A stretch of 47,705 nt of DNA, taken from NCBI RefSeq assembly GCF_030209755.1, contig NZ_JARVRH010000039.1:1-47705 (forward strand), read 5' to 3'. The position numbers and the translations under genes were made by a program. Below, piece after piece: positions 31,327 to 40,535 of the stretch. This DNA is from Arthrobacter sp. efr-133-TYG-118 (GTDB taxonomy: Bacteria > Actinomycetota > Actinomycetes > Actinomycetales > Micrococcaceae). The notes under the pieces are model-generated. The model saw only the letters and a program-made list of their open reading frames with translations, made no database searches and was not told the origin of the DNA. Position 1 is the stretch's first letter, and each line of letters starts with the position of its first letter.

Positions 31327-32402
31327 GAATCATGAGACCGCGTAGCGCCCGGAACACAGCTCAAGTGACCGTCGTCGTACCTTGCTATAACTATGCACAA
31401 TATTTGCCGGCCGTCACCTCGTCAGTATTGTCCCAGGCCGGCGTCGATGCACAGGTGATAGTCGTTGACGACGCGTCGACCGATAACTCGGCCCAAGTGG
31501 CCAGTGATCTGGCGCTACGCGATCCTCGGATTACTGTGGTGGTCCACGAACGAAACATGGGTCACATAGCCACGTATAACGACGGTTTGTCGAGGGTGGT
31601 CACCGAGTACGTCGCTCTCCTTTCGGCAGACGACTTGCTGGCCCCGGGAGCCCTGTCCCGTGCCACTGGCTTGATGTCCGCCAACCCGCGGGTGGGGATG
31701 GTCTACGGGAGGCCGCTGGAATTCTCCGATGAGCATCAGTTGCCCCGCGCCGACGGCTCAAGGTGGCAGTCGTGGACCGTTTGGGCGGGTCACGAATGGA
31801 TCAATTGGGCCTGCTGGCGGGGGAGGTGCTTCATCTTGTCCCCTGAGGTGGTCATGCGCACCGAGGTCTTGCAACACGTGGGCTTTTACAATGGATTGCT
31901 GCCCCATTCCGGGGATTTGGAATACTGGCTCCGTACGGCGGCCCATTGGGATGTTGGCAGGATCAACGGGCCGATCCAGGCGTTCTACCGGGTCCATGGC
32001 GCCAATATGCATTTGATCTCGTTTGCCACCATGGTGGTGGACCTGCGGCATCGGCTCGAGGCTTTCCGGGTGCTGCTGACGTCGGAGGTCTTGCGCGGGT
32101 TACCCCAAGCGGACAGACTGCTGGACCGGGCCCAGCGCGCTTTGCGTCGTGAGGCGCTTATTCTCGCGGCTCGCACACTCGACTCAGGTGGTTCGGCCAC
32201 GGACGCTTCGGCCCTGCAAGATTTCGCGTTGCGAGTCTGGCCGGGACAACCGGCGTCGTTCCGGATCCGTGGAGTCCGTTGGCGTTTGGTACGGGCCGAT
32301 GAGGGCAAACCGCCGCTCCCCTGGCAGCGAACCGTCGAAATTTTCCGCACCCAGGTGGACCGCGTGCGTTGGCGTGCGTGGCGGCTGGTGGGGATTTCAT
32401 GA
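31323..32402 (+). CDS. glycosyltransferase family 2
   Basis: 359 residues from the ATG at 31323, just behind GGGGGAA and overlapping the stop of a possible leader peptide. An ATG at 31332 would have a better gap. GT-A fold: VTVVVPCYNYAQYL at the N-terminus, VIVVDDASTDNSAQVA, and the DXD-type LLSADDLLAPGA (Asp-Asp); further on SGDLEYWLR supplies the ED-type acceptor motif. It transfers a nucleotide-sugar to the lipid-linked repeat unit on the cytoplasmic side. It lies 238 bases after the initiating transferase gene, and overlaps the flippase gene by ATGA. Confidence 0.88.
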   Translation: MRIMRPRSARNTAQVTVVVPCYNYAQYLPAVTSSVLSQAGVDAQVIVVDDASTDNSAQVASDLALRDPRITVVVHERNMGHIATYNDGLSRVVTEYVALLSADDLLAPGALSRATGLMSANPRVGMVYGRPLEFSDEHQLPRADGSRWQSWTVWAGHEWINWACWRGRCFILSPEVVMRTEVLQHVGFYNGLLPHSGDLEYWLRTAAHWDVGRINGPIQAFYRVHGANMHLISFATMVVDLRHRLEAFRVLLTSEVLRGLPQADRLLDRAQRALRREALILAARTLDSGGSATDASALQDFALRVWPGQPASFRIRGVRWRLVRADEGKPPLPWQRTVEIFRTQVDRVRWRAWRLVGIS

Positions 32403-33907
32403 GCGCTCGCGGAGAAGGGACCGGCACGCTGGCTACCAGGCTGCGCAGAGGCACGCTCTGGGGTGCCCTCAATGTTGGCCTATCACGCGTCCTTCAATTC
32501 ATCACCACACTTGTGGTCGCCCGTCTTGTCGCGCCGGAGCATTTCGGCGCCTTGGCAGTGGCGCTCGTCGTGCAGGTAATTGCCGTGAACATCGCCGAGC
32601 TTGGCGCCACGGCTGCCCTCGGCCGCGGTGACCGTGATCCGGATGAGATCGCTCCGACTGTTTTTACCATTTCGCTGGTCACGAGCGTCCTGCTGACTGC
32701 GCTCGTGATCCTGCTGGCACCCTTGCTTGCTGCCGCACTGGGGGATTCCGGCGCAACCCCGGTCGTTCAGGTCATGGGGCTGACGGTGTTGCTCTCTGGA
32801 ATGACATCCGTTCCTACTGCCCTGATATGGCGCGACTTCCTGCAGAAGCGCAGGATCCTGGTTGACGTATTGAACACTGTCGTTGCCCTGGTCCTGGTCG
32901 TTCCCATGGCGCTGTGGGGCTGGGGTGCGATGGCTTTGGCGCTCTCACGGGTGGGAGGGCAACTGACCGCGACCATCGGTTACTGGATCATCAGCCCGAA
33001 GCGTTACTTGCCAGGTTTCAATATCGTGGAAGCCAGGGGGATTTTCCGCCTCGGGCTTCCACTGGCCATGGCCAATCTGGTCGTTTTTGTCACCCTGAAT
33101 CTCGACTACATGATCATCGGCCGGGAGCTGGGACCAGTGCAGCTTGGGTTGTATTTGCTGGCCTTCAACTTGGCGAGTATGCCAAGCAGCGTGATTACCG
33201 CCGTTATCCGAACCGTTGCCGTGCCGACTTTCGGCAGGCTGAATGCGAACGGAACTCTCGGCGCGGCGGCGTTGAACGTCACGGCCGGAATTGCCTACAT
33301 CGGCTTCCCGGTCTCGGCCCTCCTGGCAGGGCTCGGCGCACCCCTTATCGTCACCTTCTACGGCGACAAATGGAATGGAGCAGCCGTCGCGATGGTCAGT
33401 TTGGGAATCTTTGGAGCCGCGAGGATCCTCTCAGAGATGTTCGCTGATCTCTGTGTGGGTGCCGGCAAGACCGTTGGCCTGTTCTGGGTCCAGGTCATTT
33501 GGCTCCTTGCCCTTGTTCCGGCAATGCTCATCGGCGTGCGCCTATGGGGCATTGCAGGTGCCGGGTTCGCCCACGTCGTCGTGACGTGGTTTGTCGTTAT
33601 TCCCGTTTATCTCGTGCTGGTTGCAAAATCCACCGGTGCAAGAATCCTGTCCCTCTTGAGTACTTGCTTTCCGGCTGCAGCTGCGGCCGCTGTTTGCGGC
33701 GTCCTGGCGTGGCTGGTAGCCGCCCAGATCCCGTTTGCTCTTCTCGCGGTTCTGGCCGGAGCGTTCGCTGGCCTCGTCGTCTATGCCCTTGTCACCTTTC
33801 GCTGGGCGCAGGCGTTGCTCCGTGGCATCAAACAAGCATCGGCAGGCGAGGCCACCCTCAGTAATCGCGTATTGGCCGGCACTGATCGCACAGGGAACAG
33901 GAGTTGA
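32399..33907 (+). CDS. Wzx-type polysaccharide flippase (MATE/MVF-like)
   Basis: 502 residues with about 14 transmembrane segments; the N-terminus TRLRRGTLWGALNVGLSRVLQFITTLVVARLVAPEHFGALAVAL is the typical start of polysaccharide transporter family proteins. It would flip the undecaprenyl-linked repeat across the membrane. The ATG at 32399 overlaps the glycosyltransferase stop (ATGA). Together with the Wzy- and Wzz-like genes downstream it makes a Wzx/Wzy-dependent export route. Confidence 0.88.
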   Translation: MSARGEGTGTLATRLRRGTLWGALNVGLSRVLQFITTLVVARLVAPEHFGALAVALVVQVIAVNIAELGATAALGRGDRDPDEIAPTVFTISLVTSVLLTALVILLAPLLAAALGDSGATPVVQVMGLTVLLSGMTSVPTALIWRDFLQKRRILVDVLNTVVALVLVVPMALWGWGAMALALSRVGGQLTATIGYWIISPKRYLPGFNIVEARGIFRLGLPLAMANLVVFVTLNLDYMIIGRELGPVQLGLYLLAFNLASMPSSVITAVIRTVAVPTFGRLNANGTLGAAALNVTAGIAYIGFPVSALLAGLGAPLIVTFYGDKWNGAAVAMVSLGIFGAARILSEMFADLCVGAGKTVGLFWVQVIWLLALVPAMLIGVRLWGIAGAGFAHVVVTWFVVIPVYLVLVAKSTGARILSLLSTCFPAAAAAAVCGVLAWLVAAQIPFALLAVLAGAFAGLVVYALVTFRWAQALLRGIKQASAGEATLSNRVLAGTDRTGNRS

Positions 33908-33909
33908 CC

Positions 33910-35154
33910 GTGCTCTTTCGCATTGATGCAACCCAGTTGATCTCGCACCTCAGGAATGAAGGGTGGTCTAGTTTCGGCCGGCGTGGAAGCCAACGGTTCT
34001 TTCAAGCTTTGGGTGAACGGCTCTCCTGGGCAGAGTTCGATTTTCCATTGCGCCAAGAAGACATCGCGGACTCCGGCAATCTGCGCTTGCCGGCGCCGCG
34101 GCAGATCCTGAAGGACCAACTGCACATCGGCTGGGTATGCACGCCACCGGCCGCCGGATCCGGCGGGCACACGACGCTCTTTCGGATGGTCCAAGGCCTG
34201 GAGGAGCGGGGCCATCGCTGTACCTTGTTCCTCTACGACCGGTATGCGGACGATGTGGCGCGACACGAAGAAGTCATCCGCCGCAACTGGCCCGGGATGC
34301 GGGCAGAGGTTCGAAGTGCCACCCGAGGCATGGAAGACGTGGACGGGGTTGTTGCGAGCTCATGGGCAACCGCGCACGTCGTTGCATCCCGCGTGATCAG
34401 TAAGGCCCACCGTTTTTACTTCATTCAGGACTATGAGCCCTTTTTCTACCCGCGCGGCACCTTGTATGCGTTGGCCGAGGACACCTACCGATTCGGTTTC
34501 AAGAACATCGCTCTGGGAAAGATGATCGCCGGGGTGATGGAAAACGAGGTCGGGACCTCCCCGGACGCGATTGTTCCGTTCGGCTGCGACAATGACATCT
34601 ATCGGATTCTTCCAGAACGCGACGCCGCATCGCGCAGCGGGGTGGTCTTCTACGCTAAGAAAAACGTGGACCGCAGAGGCTATTTGCTCGCGAAGCTGGC
34701 GCTGGAGCGGTTCCACCAGGCCCACCCCGAACAAGAGATCCACGTTTACGGTGACAAGGTATCGGGTTGGTCCATCCCTGTCACGGACCACGGAAACTTG
34801 ACTCCAACGCAGCTGAACGAGCTCTACAACCGCACCCTCGCGGGCCTGGCGATATCCTTTACGAACATTTCGTTGGTTCCGGAAGAACTGATGTCCGCGG
34901 GCAATATCCCGGTGCTCAACGAGTCCGCGTATTCCCGGGCTGTCTTGTCCACCGATGATGCCGTTTGGGGGCGTCCCACCCCGTGCGGGATGGCGGACGC
35001 ACTGGCAGCGGCGGTAGAGGCCACCGACGTCGAGGCGAGGGCTGCGCGAGTGGCCGAAAGAGAGCGCCAGGACTGGGAAGAAACCAAGAAGCAGGTCGCT
35101 TCCATCATTGAGACAGCATGTGCCGAGGTTCTTACCGGGGATCGCGCCTCATGA
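33910..35154 (+). CDS. glycosyltransferase of the WsaF/rhamnosyltransferase-like GT-B kind
   Basis: 414 residues from the GTG at 33910, which has AGGAG 6 bases upstream; a TTG at 33904 has no space from it. The sequence has IGWVCTPPAAGSGGHTTLFRMVQGLEERGHRCTLFLYD (GT-B start with a Gly-rich nucleotide region) followed by VASSWATAHVV, FYFIQDYEPFFYPRG and a C-terminal domain with ISFTNISLVPEELMSAGNIPVL, the GT4-like sugar-nucleotide site. Homologues include rhamnosyltransferases of surface polysaccharide clusters. It is the fourth gene of the operon. Donor and acceptor are unknown. Confidence 0.82.
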   Translation: MLFRIDATQLISHLRNEGWSSFGRRGSQRFFQALGERLSWAEFDFPLRQEDIADSGNLRLPAPRQILKDQLHIGWVCTPPAAGSGGHTTLFRMVQGLEERGHRCTLFLYDRYADDVARHEEVIRRNWPGMRAEVRSATRGMEDVDGVVASSWATAHVVASRVISKAHRFYFIQDYEPFFYPRGTLYALAEDTYRFGFKNIALGKMIAGVMENEVGTSPDAIVPFGCDNDIYRILPERDAASRSGVVFYAKKNVDRRGYLLAKLALERFHQAHPEQEIHVYGDKVSGWSIPVTDHGNLTPTQLNELYNRTLAGLAISFTNISLVPEELMSAGNIPVLNESAYSRAVLSTDDAVWGRPTPCGMADALAAAVEATDVEARAARVAERERQDWEETKKQVASIIETACAEVLTGDRAS

Positions 35155-36644
35155 CCGCCAGCCAGGAAATGTCCGGGACAAAGAGCCCGAGGAGGGCCAA
35201 GCGGTCATCCCGGAGCCCTTTGGCGTTCCCCAAGCCTCCCACGGTCACGTTGCTTGATTTCGACCCTCAGACGTCCAAGCCTGGCCGGACCCCGCTTTTC
35301 CTGCGGGTCGTCGCATTCAGCATCTTCTTCTTTCCCTCAAGCATGGTCCTGGCGCCGGTGGGGGCCGCGGGAACGATGCCCCTGATACTCGCGCTGTTCC
35401 TCTTTGCGTTCTGGTTTTGCTCGGTGCTCTTCGGCCTGCACGACCCGTTCAAATTCCGGCATCCAGGCAGGATCGGGCTGGCCCTGCTGTTGTTGGGGAC
35501 GTGCGCTTCCTACGTTGCGCTCTACTTAGGCTTGACCGGCGGCAGCACAATAGCGGCGCGGGCGGCCTCGGATCGATGGGTGATTTTGCTTGTTGCCAGC
35601 GCCGGAATCATCCTTGTCACGGCGGAGGTCGTCCGGACCATCGGCGACGTCCTGTTACTGATCCGGGCGGTACTGGCGGGGGCCTTCTTTTGCTGCATGG
35701 TGGCTGCGGTCCAGTTCATTTTCCACATCAATCCGATGGATTGGTTCCAACTGGCGATGCCTGGGTTTACCGACAACGGAGCAGGCACGACTTTTCAAGT
35801 CCGCGGCACGCTGGTCCGTGTGTCAGGCAGCACCTTTCACTCCATCGAGCTGGCCGTGGTGTCCTCCATGCTGCTTCCGCTCTCCATCTGGCGGGGCCTC
35901 TTTGATCCGGCGGGCAGAAAATGGCTGCATTGGACCGGAACGGGCCTCCTCGTGTTTGCCATTGCCGCGACGATCTCGCGGGCAGGCATTATTGGACTGC
36001 TGGTCGGGATGATTGCCTTCATTCCGTTCCTGCCGCAACTGGCCCGGCGCTGGGCATTCCTCATCGTTCCGATTGCCGCGGCCGGTCTCTTCCTCGCGGT
36101 GCCCGGCCTTATCGCTACGATCGCAGGTTCGTTCAGCACAGCCGAAAGCGACCCGTCAATTTCCACGCGCACCAACAATTATCCGCGTGTAATCGAAATG
36201 GTTGGCCAGAACCCGATAGTTGGTCTTGGCCCCGGCAACTACATACCGGATAACGCTTTGCACATTCTGGACAACCAATACCTGAATTCTGCGGTCACCC
36301 TGGGCCTGGTGGGCCTGGTCGCCATCACCGCCTACTTTGTTTTGCCAGGAGCCATTACGGTGAGCGTCGCCCGCCGCGCCCGCTCCCAGGCACTGAAATG
36401 CCTCGCGGGTGCAGTGGCGGCCGGCGGGCTGGTCGCAGCGGTGTGCTCGCTGACGTTCGATTCCTTGTCGTTCCCGGTCTTCGCACTGACCTACCCCCTT
36501 TTCATCGGGCTGGCCGGCGCCGTCTGGATAATGGTCAAACGCGAGATCGAATTGCTCGGACCCCGCAATGGGAATGGCCCACCGTTTCGGAAGACACCAG
36601 TTTCGGTACGTTCCACCCCGGAAGGAAGACGATGGATCCCTTAG
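35151..36644 (+). CDS. O-antigen ligase/polymerase family membrane protein (Wzy-like)
   Basis: 497 residues with about 12 transmembrane segments and a large extracytoplasmic loop (about 185-225; PMDWFQLAMPGFTDNGAGTTFQVRGT) typical of Wzy/WaaL proteins; SGSTFHSIELA and the RTNNYPRVIEMVGQNPIVGLGPGNY stretch match the family loop. It would polymerise repeat units in the Wzx/Wzy route. The ATG at 35151 overlaps the previous stop (ATGA). The 3' end overlaps the Wzz-like gene by 13 bases. Ligase and polymerase cannot be separated by sequence alone. Confidence 0.85.
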   Translation: MTASQEMSGTKSPRRAKRSSRSPLAFPKPPTVTLLDFDPQTSKPGRTPLFLRVVAFSIFFFPSSMVLAPVGAAGTMPLILALFLFAFWFCSVLFGLHDPFKFRHPGRIGLALLLLGTCASYVALYLGLTGGSTIAARAASDRWVILLVASAGIILVTAEVVRTIGDVLLLIRAVLAGAFFCCMVAAVQFIFHINPMDWFQLAMPGFTDNGAGTTFQVRGTLVRVSGSTFHSIELAVVSSMLLPLSIWRGLFDPAGRKWLHWTGTGLLVFAIAATISRAGIIGLLVGMIAFIPFLPQLARRWAFLIVPIAAAGLFLAVPGLIATIAGSFSTAESDPSISTRTNNYPRVIEMVGQNPIVGLGPGNYIPDNALHILDNQYLNSAVTLGLVGLVAITAYFVLPGAITVSVARRARSQALKCLAGAVAAGGLVAAVCSLTFDSLSFPVFALTYPLFIGLAGAVWIMVKREIELLGPRNGNGPPFRKTPVSVRSTPEGRRWIP

Positions 36645-37489
36645 CAGTACTCAAGACTCTTTGGCACTACAAGTCTGTTGCTTTGCCGGTACTTTTCATT
36701 ACTCTCATTGCGTCCATCTACGTTTTCCAGTTCGCCCCCCGTTCCTACGAATCCACGATGACGTATGCCTTGATCAACCCGAGTATTCCGACCGAGGCAG
36801 ACAAAATAAAGAATCCGGCGCTCAAAGATCTCAATTCAAGCAATCCCTATTTGCGTTCATCGGATCCCACGCTGGTTGTGCAGGTGCTGATCACCCGCCT
36901 CAAGGACAGTTCGACAGCTGACGAACTCACCGCAGAAGGGCTTAGCAAACAATACGATGTCACCCGGGATGCGGTTGGCGGACAGTACTCATTCCTGGTT
37001 GACATCACAGGGGTCAGTTCGACACCGGACCGCTCGATCGCTACGACGCGGCGGCTGGGCGAACTGCTTAAGGAGAATCTTCGCACTATTCAGAAGATCG
37101 ACGGCGCCGACGATACCTATCTCTTTTCGTCGCTGGTCGTCGCATCCCCGGACAAGGCTACTGAGCAGTTTTCAAGCCGCCTGCGATCCCTTATTGCCGT
37201 CCTCGTGGGCGGTGCAGTCCTGATGTTCGGGGCCGTCTCCACAGCCCGCGGGGTCGGATTGGCACGCCGGCGGAAGGCCGCATTGCATGCCGCCGCGGCG
37301 TCGGACGCAGGAGGCAGGCCGGAGCGCGATTCATTGTCGTCGGACGGAGGATCCACGGCGGATGGGTGGCTGAGCCCCGAACTCGCCGCGTTCCCCACGG
37401 TCCGCGGCCGCCGTCGGGATTCGGGGGCACGCAGTCGAGAGGCCCGGGAAGTTCTTGAGGCTGAGTCCGTGGGCGAACCGTCGCGATGA
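36632..37489 (+). CDS. Wzz-like chain-length determinant / polysaccharide copolymerase
   Basis: 285 residues. N-terminal transmembrane helix (about 17-34), an extracytoplasmic domain, a second helix (about 188-207), and a basic Ser/Gly-rich cytoplasmic tail (about 208-285). That is the two-helix plan of chain-length regulators; no tyrosine kinase domain follows. It would control polymer length with the Wzy-like protein. The ATG at 36632 has GGAAGGAAG just upstream and overlaps the wzy-like gene end. It is the last gene of the plus-strand operon. The following 89 bases hold no clear hairpin. Confidence 0.75.
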   Translation: MDPLAVLKTLWHYKSVALPVLFITLIASIYVFQFAPRSYESTMTYALINPSIPTEADKIKNPALKDLNSSNPYLRSSDPTLVVQVLITRLKDSSTADELTAEGLSKQYDVTRDAVGGQYSFLVDITGVSSTPDRSIATTRRLGELLKENLRTIQKIDGADDTYLFSSLVVASPDKATEQFSSRLRSLIAVLVGGAVLMFGAVSTARGVGLARRRKAALHAAAASDAGGRPERDSLSSDGGSTADGWLSPELAAFPTVRGRRRDSGARSREAREVLEAESVGEPSR

Positions 37490-37578
37490 CGGGAACCTGC
37501 GAACCGAGAGGACAGCCGGCCTCCGCACCCCGGGGCCGCTGCCCTCGGGCCGAGGGGTTGGATATGGGCGCCCGGACG

Positions 37579-38697
37579 CTACAGGGCGGCCCGAAGAGTT
37601 TCAACCACGAACTTCTGCTGCGCGATTGTGATGTGCGGGTGCAGAGGCAAGGACAGAATTTCGCCCGCTGCATGTTCCGCCACCGGGAAGGCGCCTGGGC
37701 CGAGACCCAGGTGGGCGAAGGCCCCGCTCAGATGCAGGGGCGTTGGGTAGTGGATTCCCGCTCCGATTCCCGCTCCGTTCAAGAGGGCAAGGACGCGATC
37801 ACGGTCTGCCACCCGGATGACGTACAGGTGCCATGCGTCGTCATTGCCTTCAGCACTGATGGGCGCGGAGGCTCCGGGAACATCATCGAGCATTTCGCTA
37901 TATCTCGCCGCGGCCTCCCGGCGGGAATCATTCCAAGCTGAAAGACGCCGAAGCTTGGCATTGAGGATCACCGCCTGGATCGTGTCCAGCCGTGAATTGA
38001 AGCCAACAACGTCGTGGACGTATTTCGTCGCGCTGCCGTGCGCGGCAAGCATCCGGACGCGGCGGGCTACTTCAGGGTCGTCAGTCGTCACCGCGCCGGC
38101 ATCCCCTGCGGCGCCAAGATTCTTCCCGGGGTAGAAGCTGGTCCCCGCGGCCGCCCCCAGGGATCCCGCCGGACTTCCGTGCCGGGTTGCGCCTTGGGCT
38201 TGTGCCGCGTCCTCGATGATCACCGCTCCACATGACTCCGCTAGGGCGCGCAGCTGCTCGACCGGTGCTGTCTGACCGAAAAGGTGGACCGGAACTATGG
38301 CCTGCGTTCGTTTCCCAACAGCTTCCGCCACCTGCGCGGGATCGATGAGCAAGTGGACCGGATCGACATCGACGAACACCGGGGTGGCGCCAATCCGGAC
38401 CACGGCTTCCGCTGTGGCAATGAAGGTATTGACCGGCAGGACGACTTCGCAGCCGGGTCCCACTCCCGTTGCCCGCAGGGCAAGCTCCAGCGCGTCGGTG
38501 CCGTTGGCAACACCTATGCAGTGGTCCACGCCTAGCCACGCAGCGTACGCTTCTTCAAACTGCCCGACGGCGGCCCCTCCTATGAACGCCGTGGTCGCGA
38601 ACACGCCCTCCAAGCCGCTGAGGACCTCGCTCTCGACCTCGGCATGCTGTGCCGCGAGGTCAACCAGGGGTATGTTCGCCGGCAGGGATGCATCCAT
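37579..38697 (-). CDS. DegT/DnrJ/EryC1-family sugar aminotransferase 1
   Basis: 372 residues. PLP-dependent fold type I: ANGTDALELAL (64-74), IEDAAQAQGA with the cofactor-binding Asp163, and the Schiff-base Lys192 in SFYPGKNLGAAGDAGA. It adds an amino group to a keto-sugar nucleotide. GGAAGG lies about 10 bases upstream of the ATG at 38697. It is the last gene of the minus-strand amino-sugar operon. Its FYPGKNLGA signature matches enzymes that work on C3 or C4 keto sugars. It converges on the Wzz-like gene. Confidence 0.92.
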   Translation of the reverse strand: MDASLPANIPLVDLAAQHAEVESEVLSGLEGVFATTAFIGGAAVGQFEEAYAAWLGVDHCIGVANGTDALELALRATGVGPGCEVVLPVNTFIATAEAVVRIGATPVFVDVDPVHLLIDPAQVAEAVGKRTQAIVPVHLFGQTAPVEQLRALAESCGAVIIEDAAQAQGATRHGSPAGSLGAAAGTSFYPGKNLGAAGDAGAVTTDDPEVARRVRMLAAHGSATKYVHDVVGFNSRLDTIQAVILNAKLRRLSAWNDSRREAAARYSEMLDDVPGASAPISAEGNDDAWHLYVIRVADRDRVLALLNGAGIGAGIHYPTPLHLSGAFAHLGLGPGAFPVAEHAAGEILSLPLHPHITIAQQKFVVETLRAAL

Positions 38698-38720
38698 CAG
38701 CTGTACCTTCCGTAGTGGCT

Positions 38721-39386
38721 TTATGCGGGTTGTTCTTGTTGGTTGTCATTGACGGGCAAGCGAATCGGAGCGGCGGGTACGCCTACCCAGGTCTCACCGG
38801 GCGGAAGGTCCTGCAGCAGTACTGCCCCCATTCCCAGGGTTGCCTCTTCGCCCACGCGAACGCCTTGGCGGACGCTGGAGTTCATGCCCAGATAGGCGGC
38901 ACGCCCAACACGCACGCCGCCGCCCAGGGTCACGCCTGCGGCAACGGTCGCGAAGTCCTCCACGACGTTGTCGTGCGTCAGCGTTACCTGCGGCATGGCG
39001 ACGACGTGCGTCCCCACGGTGACGTCGGCCGTCAGCACGACATTGCTCAGCAGGATACTTCCGCGGCCCACTGTGGATCCGGGCGGCACCCGCACACCCT
39101 GGTCCAGGACCGTCGCGAAGCGTTCGCCCGTGATGCCCTGATGTGCCAGGCGCTGTACTATCTGCTGCCGAGCGGTTCCGGAGCCGACACAGACCAGGAA
39201 CTGGGTGTAGTTGTACAGCGCGGCGTCCGCGATGGTGCCCAGGACGGTCACCCCGCCAACGAGCCTGCCTTGGATGATGGAGGAATCATCGAGGAAGCCG
39301 ACCACGCGGTACTGATCGGAGCCCCGGATGACGGCCAGTACTTCCCGGGCCAGTCCACTTGCGGCGATCAGCATCAACTCCTGCAC
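38721..39386 (-). CDS. NeuD/PglD-type sugar O/N-acyltransferase (hexapeptide repeat)
   Basis: 221 residues from a GTG at 39386 (GGGGGA upstream). The N-terminal part is a small Rossmann-like domain (ELMLIAASGLAREVLAVI) that binds the nucleotide sugar; from about residue 95 a left-handed beta-helix of hexapeptide repeats (GRGSILLSNVVLTADVTVG, THDNVVEDFATVAAG) forms the acyl-CoA site with the catalytic His in the VTLTHDNVVEDF turn. It would acetylate the amino sugar made by an adjacent aminotransferase. It lies 3 bases after the second aminotransferase gene. Confidence 0.9.
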   Translation of the reverse strand: MQELMLIAASGLAREVLAVIRGSDQYRVVGFLDDSSIIQGRLVGGVTVLGTIADAALYNYTQFLVCVGSGTARQQIVQRLAHQGITGERFATVLDQGVRVPPGSTVGRGSILLSNVVLTADVTVGTHVVAMPQVTLTHDNVVEDFATVAAGVTLGGGVRVGRAAYLGMNSSVRQGVRVGEEATLGMGAVLLQDLPPGETWVGVPAAPIRLPVNDNQQEQPA

Positions 39387-39389
39387 GGT

Positions 39390-40535
39390 TCACCGTCCCC
39401 CGGTTACCGCGGCGCGCACGGAGTGCACAACTCTTGCCTGTTCCGACTCGGTCATCTGATGGAAAACCGGAAGGATGAGGGTATTGTCCGTGAGGCGTTC
39501 GGTGACGGGGAGCGGAGCCCCTCCTGTGTCCCGGCCTCGATAAGCTGGCTGACGATGGGCCGCCATGATTCCCCGACGGGCTGATATTTCATCTCCGGCC
39601 AGATGTTCGAGTACGCCTTCACGGTCGACGGCGGATCCGGGAAGGACCTCCAACCAGAAGGACTGGAAATTGCTGGTACCCCAGGCCGGGTCCCGCACCA
39701 CGCGCATCCCCTCGACATCCGCAAACTGCTTGCTGTACTCGGAGGCAATTTCCCGGCGTCTGCGGACTACCTGCGCCAACTTGTCCAGCTGGACCAAGCC
39801 GACGGCGGCCTGCAGGTCCGTCATGCGGTAGTTGAAACCCAGCTCCAAATACTCTTCGGCGGGCGCCAGCACGGAGGCGTGCCGGGCGCTCGCGGAGACA
39901 CTCATTGAGTGCTCGCGCAGCCGGCGGGCACGATCAGCCCAGTCCGGGTGCGGCGTGGTCAACATGCCCCCCTCGCCGGTGGTGAGGATTTTCCGGGGGT
40001 GGAAGGACCACGCGGTCACGTCAGCCCCCGCTCCCACCGGCAGGCCCCGATAGCTCGATCCTGCGCCGCAGGCGGCATCCTCAATGACGACAATTCCGAG
40101 CGGGTCGCACAGCAGACGGATGGAATCCAGATCAACTGGAACTCCACCCTGGTCCACGGCAATGACAGCCCTGGTACGGTCCGTCAACGCGGCACGGACC
40201 GTTTCTGCGGTGAGGTTGCCGGTGGCAAGGTCCACGTCGGCAAAGACCGGCCGCGCGCCTACATAGGTGGCGGCATTCGCGGTGGCGATGAAGGAGAACG
40301 ACGGAACGACGACGTCATCGCCCGGGCCGATGGAGGCGACTACCAAGGCCAGGTGCAACGCCGTCGTGCAATTCGAGGTGGCGACCGCGAAAGGAGCATG
40401 TTGGCTGCGGGCGAAGGCCGATTCGAATTCGGAAACCCGGGGACCTTGCGCGACCCAGCCGGACTCGATCGTTGCACTGACGGCGGCTACTTCCTCTGCT
40501 CCGAACCACGGCTGCATGACATTGATGCGGGTCAT
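39390..40535 (-). CDS. DegT/DnrJ/EryC1-family sugar aminotransferase 2
   Basis: 381 residues from the ATG at 40535, which overlaps the epimerase stop (ATGA). Signatures: TSNCTTALHLAL (53-64), IEDAACGAGSSY with the PLP-binding Asp153, and Lys182 in SFHPRKILTTGEGGM. The FHPRK signature differs from the FYPGK of the other aminotransferase gene, so the two enzymes likely act on different keto sugars. Third gene of the minus-strand operon. An N-terminal extension to 40592 is part of the upstream gene. Confidence 0.92.
   Translation of the reverse strand: MTRINVMQPWFGAEEVAAVSATIESGWVAQGPRVSEFESAFARSQHAPFAVATSNCTTALHLALVVASIGPGDDVVVPSFSFIATANAATYVGARPVFADVDLATGNLTAETVRAALTDRTRAVIAVDQGGVPVDLDSIRLLCDPLGIVVIEDAACGAGSSYRGLPVGAGADVTAWSFHPRKILTTGEGGMLTTPHPDWADRARRLREHSMSVSASARHASVLAPAEEYLELGFNYRMTDLQAAVGLVQLDKLAQVVRRRREIASEYSKQFADVEGMRVVRDPAWGTSNFQSFWLEVLPGSAVDREGVLEHLAGDEISARRGIMAAHRQPAYRGRDTGGAPLPVTERLTDNTLILPVFHQMTESEQARVVHSVRAAVTGGR

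Noticed and set aside
37490..37578. Terminator between the Wzz-like and aminotransferase genes
   Set aside because: GC-rich but no clean stem; partial pairing CCCGGGGCC/GGCCGAGGG is interrupted.
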